Source: an uncultured Deferribacteres bacterium
GTDB taxonomy: Bacteria > Zhuqueibacterota > JdFR-76 > DREG01
Length of the DNA stretch: 64,000 nucleotides
Direction of reading: 5' to 3'
Assembly: GCA_913009825.1 (NCBI GenBank)
Contig: CAJVYQ010000014.1
Span: 32,380 to 96,379 of the forward strand
A program made the translations under genes and the position numbers. A model generated the notes under the pieces. That model made no database searches, had not been told where the DNA came from, and was given only the letters and a program-made list of their open reading frames with translations. This document shows positions 1 to 8,549 of the stretch, one piece after another (position 1 is the stretch's first letter; every line of letters starts with the position of its first letter).

Positions 1-26
1 GAATGTAAGGTCTCTCTTTAACCAGG

Positions 27-3000
27 TTACTTCGCCACACTCGCGGAAAATTTCAGAACCTGGTTTTGTTCCCTGTTACCAAGGAAGATGGAAGCTTTAC
101 TGCCATACTTGTCGATGCCAAATGAATAGACCGACCCGGGTGTTAAAGAAGTTGTTTCCGTGCCGATCACTGTTTCGATGTAATTTCCATCCAAATCGCA
201 ACGATGGATCCCATATCGATCCGCGATCAGGAGAAATGGCGTACGATAAATATGAATTTTGCCTCCCGCAGAAGAGATATCAAAACCCTGAGAATCCTCT
301 TCTACTGCGATACGGGTTGGGAAAACAAATTTTGCCATTTCCCCCTGTCGATCTGCAGTATTACGGCCAAAGCCACCAAAATACCGGATATAATTACCAA
401 TACTGTCAAATACAACGACCCTGTGTGTAGCAAAATCGGTGATGTAAATATTGCCCCGGGAATCAAGCGTAATCCCTTCCGGTTCATTCAACCGGCCGGC
501 ATCATAACCGGTAAAACGTAAGGGAAACAATTCATTACCTTCCGTTTGTGACCCGGAGACATCATAGCGTAACAATGCCTTTTTATTCCTCACATCGATC
601 ACATAAAACTCATGGCTTTGGGGATTGTAAACCGCATCTCTTAGCTGGATTTGGCTGCTCAGATCATTGAAAAGTTTTGAGTCGGGTGGTAACTCGATAC
701 CGTTTCGATGAATGATCATATTTCGGTCGAATCGTTGAAGGAAAGAAGCAGATTGGAGTGGCATGCCATTAAAAGTAGCGGGACGGAAAACAACTTTTTC
801 AGAAAGAGGCACAGACATGCTCTGTTTGCCCGGCATTAATACATCGAACTCCTTTTTATAAATGTAGAAATTTTCTTTGTCGATGGTCAGAATAACATGG
901 GCTCCTACATTCAATACCGAAGAACGAAAATGATTTTGGGAAATTTCCGTCAGGTCTTTCCCGTTTATGTCCACTTTGATTGCAGAAGCGGATGGTTGCG
1001 GCAACATGACAAAAATATCCACAACGGATGTTTCCCGGCGTAACAGTTCATTAATTATTCCCGGGACCGCTTTGACGGAACGTTTTCTAAAAATTGAACT
1101 AACCGGCACGGCGCTGGCCAGATAAACTTCGGATTTTGGCAGGGCATACTTTTTAAGCAGGTCCAAACTTTGACGCAGATATTGGAAGCGCAGAAATTTC
1201 CGGTCCGCTAATTGTTCATAAGATTGATCGAACAGACGATCCGGAAAAACCACATTTTGGATGTTTAATCCTTTCAATTCTTTGCTGCCGTCCGCTTTAT
1301 TTTCGCAGAGATTAATAGCGGCGTCCGCGTTAAGATACCAAAATTTACCATCGGGGATATTTTGAGTTTTCTGCTTGATAATTTCGTAACATGTTTTTGC
1401 TGCATTTCCATAGCCGTTTTCCCGGAGAATTTCGGCAAAATAATATAAAGAGCGCAAACTGTGTTTTTTATTAATCAGATCCCGGAAAATCTTTTTTGCC
1501 TTCGTATATTGCTCAGCGAAAAACAGACTTCTCCCCTGAATATACCTGGCTTCAAATTGATAGGGTGCGATTACTTTGGCTAATAAATTAGCTGATTCTT
1601 CAAAAATTTTCTTTTTATTACCCTCATCCCCCTGTATTTCAGCTTCCAGCGATTTGGCAATACCCTGGTAAAACGCAGTTTCATTAGATTTTTTAAAACC
1701 TGTGTAATAAAAAATACTGTTCAATTGATTTATATAATGTAATCGATTTTTTCCGCCTACTGTTGCCGCTTGCCGGAGAAGATATTGGATAATCGCCGCA
1801 GCTTCCTTAAACCAATCAGGAGAGTTTCCGCCCTGGAGAACATTTTGCCAAACATCATACCCCAGTTCTAATTTTGTAAGTTGCTTTAAAAGGTGAGTTT
1901 GTAATTTCAGCGATTCTTCCGTTGGCTGAAATTGATTGAGATATTTTTCCAGTTCGTGTAGTCTGCTATTATTATCGCGGGCCCCTTCCAAAAACAGCAG
2001 TCCCCGCCAATATCTGGCATAATCCATGAGAATGGAAACACGGGAATCGGTACTTTGATTTAGATTCCGCTGCACAAAAGTATTCAGATTTTCAATCCCG
2101 GTCGGTTGATGAACGATAAATTGAACTGCACCAAGCCAAAAATAAGCTTCAACAATTCCCCGGGAATTATTTTCCGGCAGCGCCTGAAAATAAAAACTTC
2201 GTTTATCGTTCTGATATAAATTAAAAAAACTCTCATTCTCATCAATTTGCGAAGTATTGTGATCGGCAGTACCAAAACGGAATCGAACTTCTTTGGCCAA
2301 CTCCGCTAAATTAACTTTGCGAATGACATCTATAAATTTTTTCTTGTCCTCATATTGCGAAGTTGAAAAATAGATGTTCAGCCATTTCATTGCCTCTGCA
2401 TATTTTAAGAATCCACCATACGCCTGGGGAACACCTGAATATTTGGCAAAAAGATTCCCATAACGTGTCTGACGAAAGAAATACAATGCGGTTGCCGAAG
2501 CAGAAGCTTGCTTGCGGCTATCAACCAGATTGGCAAACATAGCTTCAGAAATCACCTGATAAATCTTCCCCGTTTGAAATTTAATATCATTCAACCTGAT
2601 GTCGGCAGTAATTTTAAACAACGGTGAAGCAGTGGATCGTGATAATACTTTATTAAATTGGGCGGCTCCGTCCTGAAAAACAGACAATATCTTGTTGACT
2701 TCCAACTGAGTAAGAGATGCTGCCAGCGTATTAAACTTTCTGATAATTCCTTCCCTGAACCGTGATTCACCAGCCATGAGATAAGATTGCAGCAATACGG
2801 AATCCGGAGCATCCGCCGATACTTTTAAAAAATTTATATAGGCGTTATCCAATTCTACATCCGGTTGTTCCCCTGTTTCTGCCCGTCTGAAATAACACCA
2901 ACCTCTTTTCAACTGGGAGGCATAGTAGATTTTAGGATAACGTTGTTTAAGGGATGAATATTTCAAAACCCCCTGAAAGGCCTTATAAGCCTGGCGGAAA

Positions 3001-3260
3001 GCATCCCGGGACTTACCGATCTGCTGTTCTTCCATCCCAAGATTGTAATAGGATTCCGCTAAATAATAAGTGGCAATATCCTGGCTCTCCGGGTGTTCGC
3101 TAATCCATGATTTTATTTCTGTGATTGCGGATTTGTAATCACCATTATTAAAAAAGTTCATTCCGGCAGATTTTGTGAACTCCTGGGCAAAAATCCCGGA
3201 TAATGGGAACAGCAAGAAAAGAGTGAAAAAAATAAATATTTTTACTGCCTTTTTCGGCAT
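27..3260 (-). CDS. Large TPR-NHL repeat protein, exported (module copy 1)
   Basis: This 1077-residue protein has a clear signal peptide (residues 1-25, ending SGIFA). A long helical region of tetratricopeptide type follows (about 30-640), with motifs such as AKKIFRDLINKKHSLRSLYY. A beta region comes next, and NHL/six-bladed-propeller repeats lie near the C-terminus (LNEPEGITLDSRGNIYITD, then HRVVVFDSIGNYIRYFGGFG). TPR and NHL domains are protein-binding scaffolds, so a periplasmic or outer-membrane assembly role is inferred; no catalytic site is visible. The ATG start has a GGGAG ribosome site 7 nt upstream. It is the last gene of the first eight-gene module, 34 bp after the TonB-like gene. 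The protein at 37353-40580 is a full-length paralogue with the same domain order and nearly the same length. Confidence 0.8.
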   Translation of the reverse strand: MPKKAVKIFIFFTLFLLFPLSGIFAQEFTKSAGMNFFNNGDYKSAITEIKSWISEHPESQDIATYYLAESYYNLGMEEQQIGKSRDAFRQAYKAFQGVLKYSSLKQRYPKIYYASQLKRGWCYFRRAETGEQPDVELDNAYINFLKVSADAPDSVLLQSYLMAGESRFREGIIRKFNTLAASLTQLEVNKILSVFQDGAAQFNKVLSRSTASPLFKITADIRLNDIKFQTGKIYQVISEAMFANLVDSRKQASASATALYFFRQTRYGNLFAKYSGVPQAYGGFLKYAEAMKWLNIYFSTSQYEDKKKFIDVIRKVNLAELAKEVRFRFGTADHNTSQIDENESFFNLYQNDKRSFYFQALPENNSRGIVEAYFWLGAVQFIVHQPTGIENLNTFVQRNLNQSTDSRVSILMDYARYWRGLLFLEGARDNNSRLHELEKYLNQFQPTEESLKLQTHLLKQLTKLELGYDVWQNVLQGGNSPDWFKEAAAIIQYLLRQAATVGGKNRLHYINQLNSIFYYTGFKKSNETAFYQGIAKSLEAEIQGDEGNKKKIFEESANLLAKVIAPYQFEARYIQGRSLFFAEQYTKAKKIFRDLINKKHSLRSLYYFAEILRENGYGNAAKTCYEIIKQKTQNIPDGKFWYLNADAAINLCENKADGSKELKGLNIQNVVFPDRLFDQSYEQLADRKFLRFQYLRQSLDLLKKYALPKSEVYLASAVPVSSIFRKRSVKAVPGIINELLRRETSVVDIFVMLPQPSASAIKVDINGKDLTEISQNHFRSSVLNVGAHVILTIDKENFYIYKKEFDVLMPGKQSMSVPLSEKVVFRPATFNGMPLQSASFLQRFDRNMIIHRNGIELPPDSKLFNDLSSQIQLRDAVYNPQSHEFYVIDVRNKKALLRYDVSGSQTEGNELFPLRFTGYDAGRLNEPEGITLDSRGNIYITDFATHRVVVFDSIGNYIRYFGGFGRNTADRQGEMAKFVFPTRIAVEEDSQGFDISSAGGKIHIYRTPFLLIADRYGIHRCDLDGNYIETVIGTETTSLTPGSVYSFGIDKYGSKASIFLGNREQNQVLKFSASVAK

Positions 3261-3294
3261 ATTTTATCTCCCAAAAAATATAAAATCAAAAAGG

Positions 3295-3885
3295 TTACCA
3301 ACTAATGATTTTCACTTCGTTCCGTTTCAGACCATTTTCAATCATATATAAACGGCCCACTTTGATTGGAGTATCCGGATCTACCCCTTCTTTCCGTCTT
3401 AATTTTGAGATATCGATGGTCAATTTTTTGCCAATTGCTCCCACATTAAAGCGAATTGTGATAGGTCCTTCTTTATAAGGTTTAAAAGCCCAGGTTTGTA
3501 AAACCCGACCAACCATCTCCCCAGCCTTGGTATGCCCCGGGCAACGTACATCACTGATCGGATTAAAATTTAACGAACCGTCCGGTCCAACATTGGCTTT
3601 AATTTTCACCTCCGCAGTAAGGTCGATACTTTTCAATTCTGCCCAATCCAAACTTTTAATATTTGGTTTGGACATATCGATGGCAAAGATAAGAGGTCTG
3701 ATAATAGGTCCGGTCAGGATTAAACTCTGAGTGCCGGGTCTTTCCGGAGGAACTTCAATTTCCTCAACCTGCCCTAAATCTCCATCGTCTGCGGGCAAGC
3801 GTGACATGGCAATCATATAATATGAAATGGCCACCGCTAAAATTAATGCAACCGCGCCCAAAAAAATCAGAAAAATTTTTTTCAA
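3295..3885 (-). CDS. TonB-like energy-transducing protein (module copy 1)
   Basis: This 196-residue protein has one N-terminal transmembrane segment (about 5-25), a short acidic/proline stretch (VEEIEVPPERPG), and a C-terminal region resembling the TonB C-terminal fold (GHTKAGEMVGRVLQTWAFKP, then KEGPITIRFNVG). TonB proteins carry proton-motive energy from ExbB/ExbD to outer-membrane partners. The adjacent ExbD and ExbB genes support that role, but the proline-rich spacer of classical TonB is very short here, so the reach and partner may differ. The start appears to be TTG, with AAAAGGG 7 nt upstream. The paralogue is at 40793-41455. Confidence 0.7.
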   Translation of the reverse strand: MKKIFLIFLGAVALILAVAISYYMIAMSRLPADDGDLGQVEEIEVPPERPGTQSLILTGPIIRPLIFAIDMSKPNIKSLDWAELKSIDLTAEVKIKANVGPDGSLNFNPISDVRCPGHTKAGEMVGRVLQTWAFKPYKEGPITIRFNVGAIGKKLTIDISKLRRKEGVDPDTPIKVGRLYMIENGLKRNEVKIISW

Positions 3886-3912
3886 TTTTAAACCCTTTTT
3901 TCAAAGTTGCTG

Positions 3913-4545
3913 TTAAAATTGAATTACAACATTTCTGCGCAAAACGCTTCCTTCCCGTACCATCTTTTTTTCAATACTTTTGCTGTTTCTGATATCATCG
4001 ATGGTTCCGCCAACACATCCGTATTGAATATTTTTATACTTTGTTCTCGATAAAATTTCCACCACATCAATAACTACAGCATAGGGCAATTCATCCGGAC
4101 ATCTTATCATGGCAAAATATTTTTCTTCCGGATGTGCATCCGCCTGGGTAACTAACGTCATAAGTTTAGCTTTAAGAAAGTTCCCACTGCCATCTTGCGA
4201 AATAATCGGATATGTATTTTTTGTGATGATTAATTCCTTTTTTTGCTGCAGACGCTGGGCAACACTCATAAATGTTTTCTTATCAATCTGAGTGATCTCT
4301 TTCACCAATTTCTCCGTTACAAAAGGATCGATATACAAAAACGAATTCTCATCAATCAATTGAATGAGAACCTGGGCATAACCCGGCTCATTTTTGGGAG
4401 TAGGGATGAATATTCTTCTTTCTTCATTAGGTAGAGAAGCGAAAAAGATCGACACGAGAAAAAAGATTAACAAAATAAACACAACATCCATCAGGGAGAT
4501 CAGTTGCATTTTTTTGTTTGTGCTGTTCTCTTTTCTAAACGCCAC
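3913..4545 (-). CDS. ExbD/TolR-type proton channel subunit (second of the pair, module copy 1)
   Basis: This 210-residue protein has the ExbD/TolR plan: a short cytoplasmic N-terminus, one transmembrane helix with the proton-carrying aspartate at D20 (SLMDVVFILLIFFLVSIFFA), and a periplasmic domain. It ends with the motif YGCVGGTIDDIRNSKS, which its paralogue at 41624-42229 shares. It should work with ExbB (5174-6553) to convert proton flow into movement of the periplasmic partner. The start is GTG with GGAG 7 nt upstream; this ribosome site lies inside the last codons of the preceding exbD gene, so the two are probably translationally coupled (4-bp gap). Confidence 0.85.
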   Translation of the reverse strand: MAFRKENSTNKKMQLISLMDVVFILLIFFLVSIFFASLPNEERRIFIPTPKNEPGYAQVLIQLIDENSFLYIDPFVTEKLVKEITQIDKKTFMSVAQRLQQKKELIITKNTYPIISQDGSGNFLKAKLMTLVTQADAHPEEKYFAMIRCPDELPYAVVIDVVEILSRTKYKNIQYGCVGGTIDDIRNSKSIEKKMVREGSVLRRNVVIQF

Positions 4546-4549
4546 AATA

Positions 4550-5152
4550 TTACTCCTGTCGAAACATAGTTCTAAAAACCAGGCTCGGGATTAAATCTTC
4601 GTACGAGCTGCATTTCTCAATAATAAAATTGATGATACGAAAAGAGACACTTCTATCCGCGCGAATTTCAATTCGATTCGTCAGCTTTGCAATCCGGAAT
4701 TTCTCCTGCACATAGCGGTCCAATTGATCGTTGATCAACTTTACAGCCGGCAGATTCATAAACTCACTTTTACCCAATGTGACATATTCCGTTGGTAAAA
4801 CATCTTCCCGCTGGTAAGTTTTGGCAAACTTTTTAGCATCTTTGTATGCAACGGCCCCGGCTTTTTCCATATCATAATTTTCGAACGGAAGCAACACAGA
4901 AACTTGCAATCCCATTTCCGGTTTTTCTTTATTCACCGGCATGATTTCGATCATCATTGTCTCCAGTTTTTCGTTCTGGTTAACCTTTGCAGTCCCTGCC
5001 GCCTCAGGTAAGTTCAACTCCAAAGTGGATTGCCCTACTTTGGGCGGAACGGGAGAATAAGTCAACAAAAAAAAGATCAACAGAAGAAAAATAATGTCGA
5101 TAAAAGTCGGTAATTCAAAATCTTTTCTTGCTTCGATCCTACGGAAAGCCAT
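4550..5152 (-). CDS. ExbD/TolR-type proton channel subunit (first of the pair, module copy 1)
   Basis: This 200-residue ExbD/TolR family protein has a transmembrane helix at about residues 13-33 carrying the conserved aspartate D19 (ELPTFIDIIFLLLIFFLL). The C-terminal periplasmic part contains IEIRADRSVSFRIINFI, a typical TolR-like strand pair; the paralogue at 42219-42869 has the matching IEIRAVRDTEFQIINFI. The ATG start is preceded by GAGG at 5 nt. It follows the ExbB gene by 21 bp. The module encodes two different ExbD proteins in tandem, as some gliding and Tol-type loci do. An ExbB5-ExbD2-like heteromeric motor is an inference. Confidence 0.85.
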   Translation of the reverse strand: MAFRRIEARKDFELPTFIDIIFLLLIFFLLTYSPVPPKVGQSTLELNLPEAAGTAKVNQNEKLETMMIEIMPVNKEKPEMGLQVSVLLPFENYDMEKAGAVAYKDAKKFAKTYQREDVLPTEYVTLGKSEFMNLPAVKLINDQLDRYVQEKFRIAKLTNRIEIRADRSVSFRIINFIIEKCSSYEDLIPSLVFRTMFRQE

Positions 5153-5173
5153 ATTTACCTCTAAAAAGTCATT

Positions 5174-6553
5174 TTACAACTTTTCCGACACATCCACGTA
5201 AATTTGTTCCCATTTACTATAGATCCAGTCCAGTTTATTTTTGAACAAGTAATAAAACATAACTAAAATAATACCAACACTTAAACCGAAAATAGTTGTC
5301 CAGAGAGCTTCATTGATTCCGCCGGCCAGCTCGGAAATTTTGGCGGCAGTATCCACAATACCTCGCTCACTCTGTGCGGCCAATCTTTGAAAAGCCATAG
5401 AAATTCCGGTTACAGTACCAAATAAGCCGATCAGAGGAGCGGTAGCCGATAAATTCCAGAGCCATTCGATCTTGGTTTTACCTTTCAGTTGTTCCAATTC
5501 CATCAAAGCCCGGTTTTCTATCGCCCGGTCAACTTCTTCAGAAGCTTCCATAAATTTGAATCCGTTGGTTTCATGATTGGACAAACCGGCGCCGATGATT
5601 CGCCCCGTGGGATATTTCCGGAATTCTTTGATATCGTCTTCCAATTGTTTGATCTTCTTTTGTCCCACGTCCCGCCAGAAAGTTGCAGATTCAATACGCA
5701 ATTTATCGATATCGATGCTTTTATCACCTTCCATTCTGGGGGTTTTTTCAAACAATTTTTCCACCGATTCAATCACTTTCTGCCACCGGATAATGATTCC
5801 CCCCTCGCCAAAAAATTTACTATCTTTTCTCTGTTGAAATTGGGCTTCATAATTCAATGGGGTAATTATCGACTTTAAATTCCATGGGGTAAATGGAAAT
5901 ATTTTGCTCAAAGTGAGATGGAAAAAATTATAACTAATTGTGAGAATTCCAAACAGAAGAAACCACCAGATAGCGTGGAATGCCATTTTCCCCAGGAAGG
6001 TTGACTTATCAAACACTTTACCGTAACCAAGTAGCGTGAGAGGAAACCGGCCGCTTACCGGCAGATACCAAAGCCAGGAAGTCTGTTCATCCTGATCGAT
6101 GGTTGAACTGAGATTTACCTGTCTCCCCGGTTGCTGCCAGGCAACCTGAGATTGGTAGATTTGGTTGTTTTCATCAACAGCCTGAACACGAAAAAAATAC
6201 TTTTTGCCTACTTTAAGCCCCTCGATTTTACAGGAATCAAGTTGACCTACCCGAATTGTACTTGCCTGGGCAAAAGTGCTGTCCCCTTCTGTGTACATCA
6301 CTTCGTAATTTTTCAGTTTGTTCAGATCCGTGTCAATATACTTTCCGTCCTGCATCTCTAAAACCCGCCAGGATAATATAAAATCTACAGTTTTGGGAAT
6401 ACCCAGAAAATTTTTATAAACTGTTCTGTCGATACTATCGATCTGAATATTGAATTTTTGCTGTGCATTTACAGAAAACACAAAGCTTATGATCGATAAA
6501 AACAAAACTGTTAAGGGTAACAACCCCTTCATAAAACTTGCATTGCGATTCAT
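5174..6553 (-). CDS. ExbB/TolQ/MotA-type proton channel with FN3-like periplasmic head (module copy 1)
   Basis: This 459-residue protein has a signal sequence (about 1-30), a fibronectin-III-like domain at about 35-145 (ending in a KYFFRVQAVD strand), a transmembrane helix at about 190-215, a charged cytoplasmic region, and the MotA/TolQ/ExbB pair of helices at about 364-388 (SATAPLIGLFGTVTGISMAF) and 415-440 (EALWTTIFGLSVGIILVMF). LGLFGTVTG is the diagnostic motif of this family. ExbB proteins usually have about 240 residues and no extracytoplasmic domain, so the N-terminal head is an added module. The start has GGAG 8 nt upstream. It lies 11 bp after the PorV-like gene. The paralogue is at 42887-44467. 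Confidence 0.85.
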   Translation of the reverse strand: MNRNASFMKGLLPLTVLFLSIISFVFSVNAQQKFNIQIDSIDRTVYKNFLGIPKTVDFILSWRVLEMQDGKYIDTDLNKLKNYEVMYTEGDSTFAQASTIRVGQLDSCKIEGLKVGKKYFFRVQAVDENNQIYQSQVAWQQPGRQVNLSSTIDQDEQTSWLWYLPVSGRFPLTLLGYGKVFDKSTFLGKMAFHAIWWFLLFGILTISYNFFHLTLSKIFPFTPWNLKSIITPLNYEAQFQQRKDSKFFGEGGIIIRWQKVIESVEKLFEKTPRMEGDKSIDIDKLRIESATFWRDVGQKKIKQLEDDIKEFRKYPTGRIIGAGLSNHETNGFKFMEASEEVDRAIENRALMELEQLKGKTKIEWLWNLSATAPLIGLFGTVTGISMAFQRLAAQSERGIVDTAAKISELAGGINEALWTTIFGLSVGIILVMFYYLFKNKLDWIYSKWEQIYVDVSEKL

Positions 6554-6564
6554 AAGTCATTCTC

Positions 6565-8514
6565 CTATCTTAAATTGGCAATGAGAGATGATCCTGAAAC
6601 AAAACCCTGATGTAAAGTATTCAGATAATTTTCAAATATCCTGTCTATTTTTTGCATATTATTATCATTGTTTTCGATGGTTGCAATAATCTCTTCAAAC
6701 CGGCCGCTATCCTGTAGATAGTGATTCATGTCGGAAAGCGGATAAAAGCGTTGAATTTCCCCGAATTCCAACAAATTTTGCTCTGTCAACCCGGCTTGTT
6801 TTTGCTCTGCTAATTTCACGCCGGCGTATGCCAACAGGAATTGTGCATCATCCAAAATCAGATGGTCGCGAAATGGAGTTACATAAATGTTCTCAGGAAT
6901 TCCGGCTGAACCGGTATCGACGATTTTTTGAAACAGGTCCCCGGCTTCCTGGAATTTACCATCCTCAAGCCGGAGAAGCCCTAACAAAAAATCACCCAAC
7001 GGATATCCCGAAACAGAATTCAGAGATGCCATGGTTTTCTGTTTATCATTTAAAAAATAGTAGGCCCAACTTCTGAAAGCAGCGACAATTTTATCCTCGT
7101 CTTTGCGGGTTTTGTGATTCGTCCAAATCACATCTTTGGTTGTGTAGCGAATAATATCTTCATATTTCTTCTCCAGAAACAAGCCTTGCAGAAAATTTAA
7201 ATAGGAGAGATGATTCCTGTCGGCATCAATTTCTCCTTTGGCAGACCCGGATTCCGGAACCCGGCGATAATATTTTGCCGCAGCTTTCAAACCGGCAAAT
7301 TTATCCCGGGCAGAAAATACTTCAAGGTCGCCGAGACGCAGCATGGCAGATTCAGGGTAACCCAAACGGTTCGGATTTTTGGCGGAAATTGCCCGGGTTA
7401 AATCTTCTTTGGCCAGCAGGTATTGTTTGTCGTCCATTTTTTGCAGGCCTCTTTTATACCAGCGTTCGCACGTGAAGGGAGTATAGCTGAAATCCATGGA
7501 GAATCGTTCTGCCATATTCCCCAGCAGATTTTGATTAGGCAGATAGGCCCAATCCAATTTAGGTAAAACCTGGTTAGCCGAAGTAAAAAATGCATTATTG
7601 GGCAAATCCAGGTTGATGCCAAAAGTGTAACTTTCTCTCGAATTCAAACCGAAGCGAAGTTTGACCGGTAGATTTGCCACAATTGAACTGAGATCATATT
7701 CTACGCCGGCAAACCAGTCCGGCGTTCGTTTGCCGGGAGGAACTGCCATGAAATCAAAAGAAAATAAAAAGGAATCGAGAATTTTTTGCCCGGTTTCCGG
7801 CAGCAAAGCCAGCCCCAAACGGACAGAATGAGGGATTTGATCCGCGCCACCCTGAGCAAAGTGAAAATCAGGTGAATTTATATTTTGTAAATTTGCCGCC
7901 AAAACCAGCCAGGTAACCGGCGGTTGATATTTGATACCGACATCGATAGCCGCCGTATTTGCCTTCTGATCGAACATTTTATGTGTAAGCAGTTTGTAAT
8001 TCACTCCCAAACCAAACCGGTGATTTCTCAACGTAAACGCCCGGGTTACCGTAAAAAACAAGGCGGTTTGTGCATCCGAAAAAGATTCCCCGGATGTTTG
8101 ATTGAAACGGTCGCGCATTTCAAATCCGTCGCTGGTAAGCCCCAGGTAACCTAAACCCAAATTCCATTTTTTCATTTCGCCGCCGAAGCCGCTGTTCACA
8201 TCCGCCGAAACCAAAAGCTCCAACGGCAGCGCTACTGCGGCAAAATTGTAATTGGTGGATTCATACATTTTGGAATACATCAAACTTAAACTCAGACCAT
8301 CGCGAACCAGATCATAAAGTCCACCCGGATTCCAATAAACCGCATTCGCATTATCCGTGACTGCCGTAAACGCACGTCCCATGCCCAGCGCTCTGGCGTT
8401 CACCCCATAACGCAAAAACTCACCCGGTTGTCCGGCATCTTGCTGGGCAATAGCAAGATTACTGCAGAATAGTAAAATCAACAAAAGCAAAATTCGATTA
8501 AAAGACTTTTTCAT
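6565..8514 (-). CDS. PorV/PorQ-like outer-membrane barrel with TPR tail (module copy 1)
   Basis: This 649-residue protein has a signal peptide (1-23). A PorV/PorQ (UPF0164-like) barrel follows at about 25-350, recognised by GEFLRYGVNARALGMGRAFT and NAVYWNPGGLYDL. After that comes a helical TPR-like tail of about 290 residues (RWYKRGLQKMDDKQYLLAKE and others). In type IX secretion PorV is an outer-membrane shuttle that binds C-terminal sorting domains of cargo. The two genes transcribed just before this one encode giant proteins ending in such domains, so they are plausible clients; that is inference. The ATG start has GGGAAA close upstream. The paralogue is at 48618-50507. Confidence 0.8.
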   Translation of the reverse strand: MKKSFNRILLLLILLFCSNLAIAQQDAGQPGEFLRYGVNARALGMGRAFTAVTDNANAVYWNPGGLYDLVRDGLSLSLMYSKMYESTNYNFAAVALPLELLVSADVNSGFGGEMKKWNLGLGYLGLTSDGFEMRDRFNQTSGESFSDAQTALFFTVTRAFTLRNHRFGLGVNYKLLTHKMFDQKANTAAIDVGIKYQPPVTWLVLAANLQNINSPDFHFAQGGADQIPHSVRLGLALLPETGQKILDSFLFSFDFMAVPPGKRTPDWFAGVEYDLSSIVANLPVKLRFGLNSRESYTFGINLDLPNNAFFTSANQVLPKLDWAYLPNQNLLGNMAERFSMDFSYTPFTCERWYKRGLQKMDDKQYLLAKEDLTRAISAKNPNRLGYPESAMLRLGDLEVFSARDKFAGLKAAAKYYRRVPESGSAKGEIDADRNHLSYLNFLQGLFLEKKYEDIIRYTTKDVIWTNHKTRKDEDKIVAAFRSWAYYFLNDKQKTMASLNSVSGYPLGDFLLGLLRLEDGKFQEAGDLFQKIVDTGSAGIPENIYVTPFRDHLILDDAQFLLAYAGVKLAEQKQAGLTEQNLLEFGEIQRFYPLSDMNHYLQDSGRFEEIIATIENNDNNMQKIDRIFENYLNTLHQGFVSGSSLIANLR

Positions 8515-8549
8515 TGCTTTCCCAAATTTATGAACAGGAAAATAAATTC

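Noticed and set aside
3913..6553. Ordinary Tol-Pal operon
   Set aside because: No TolB or Pal gene is adjacent, there are two ExbD genes, and the neighbours are a PorV-like barrel and giant surface proteins. The TPR-NHL protein is not TolB-like in length or domain order.
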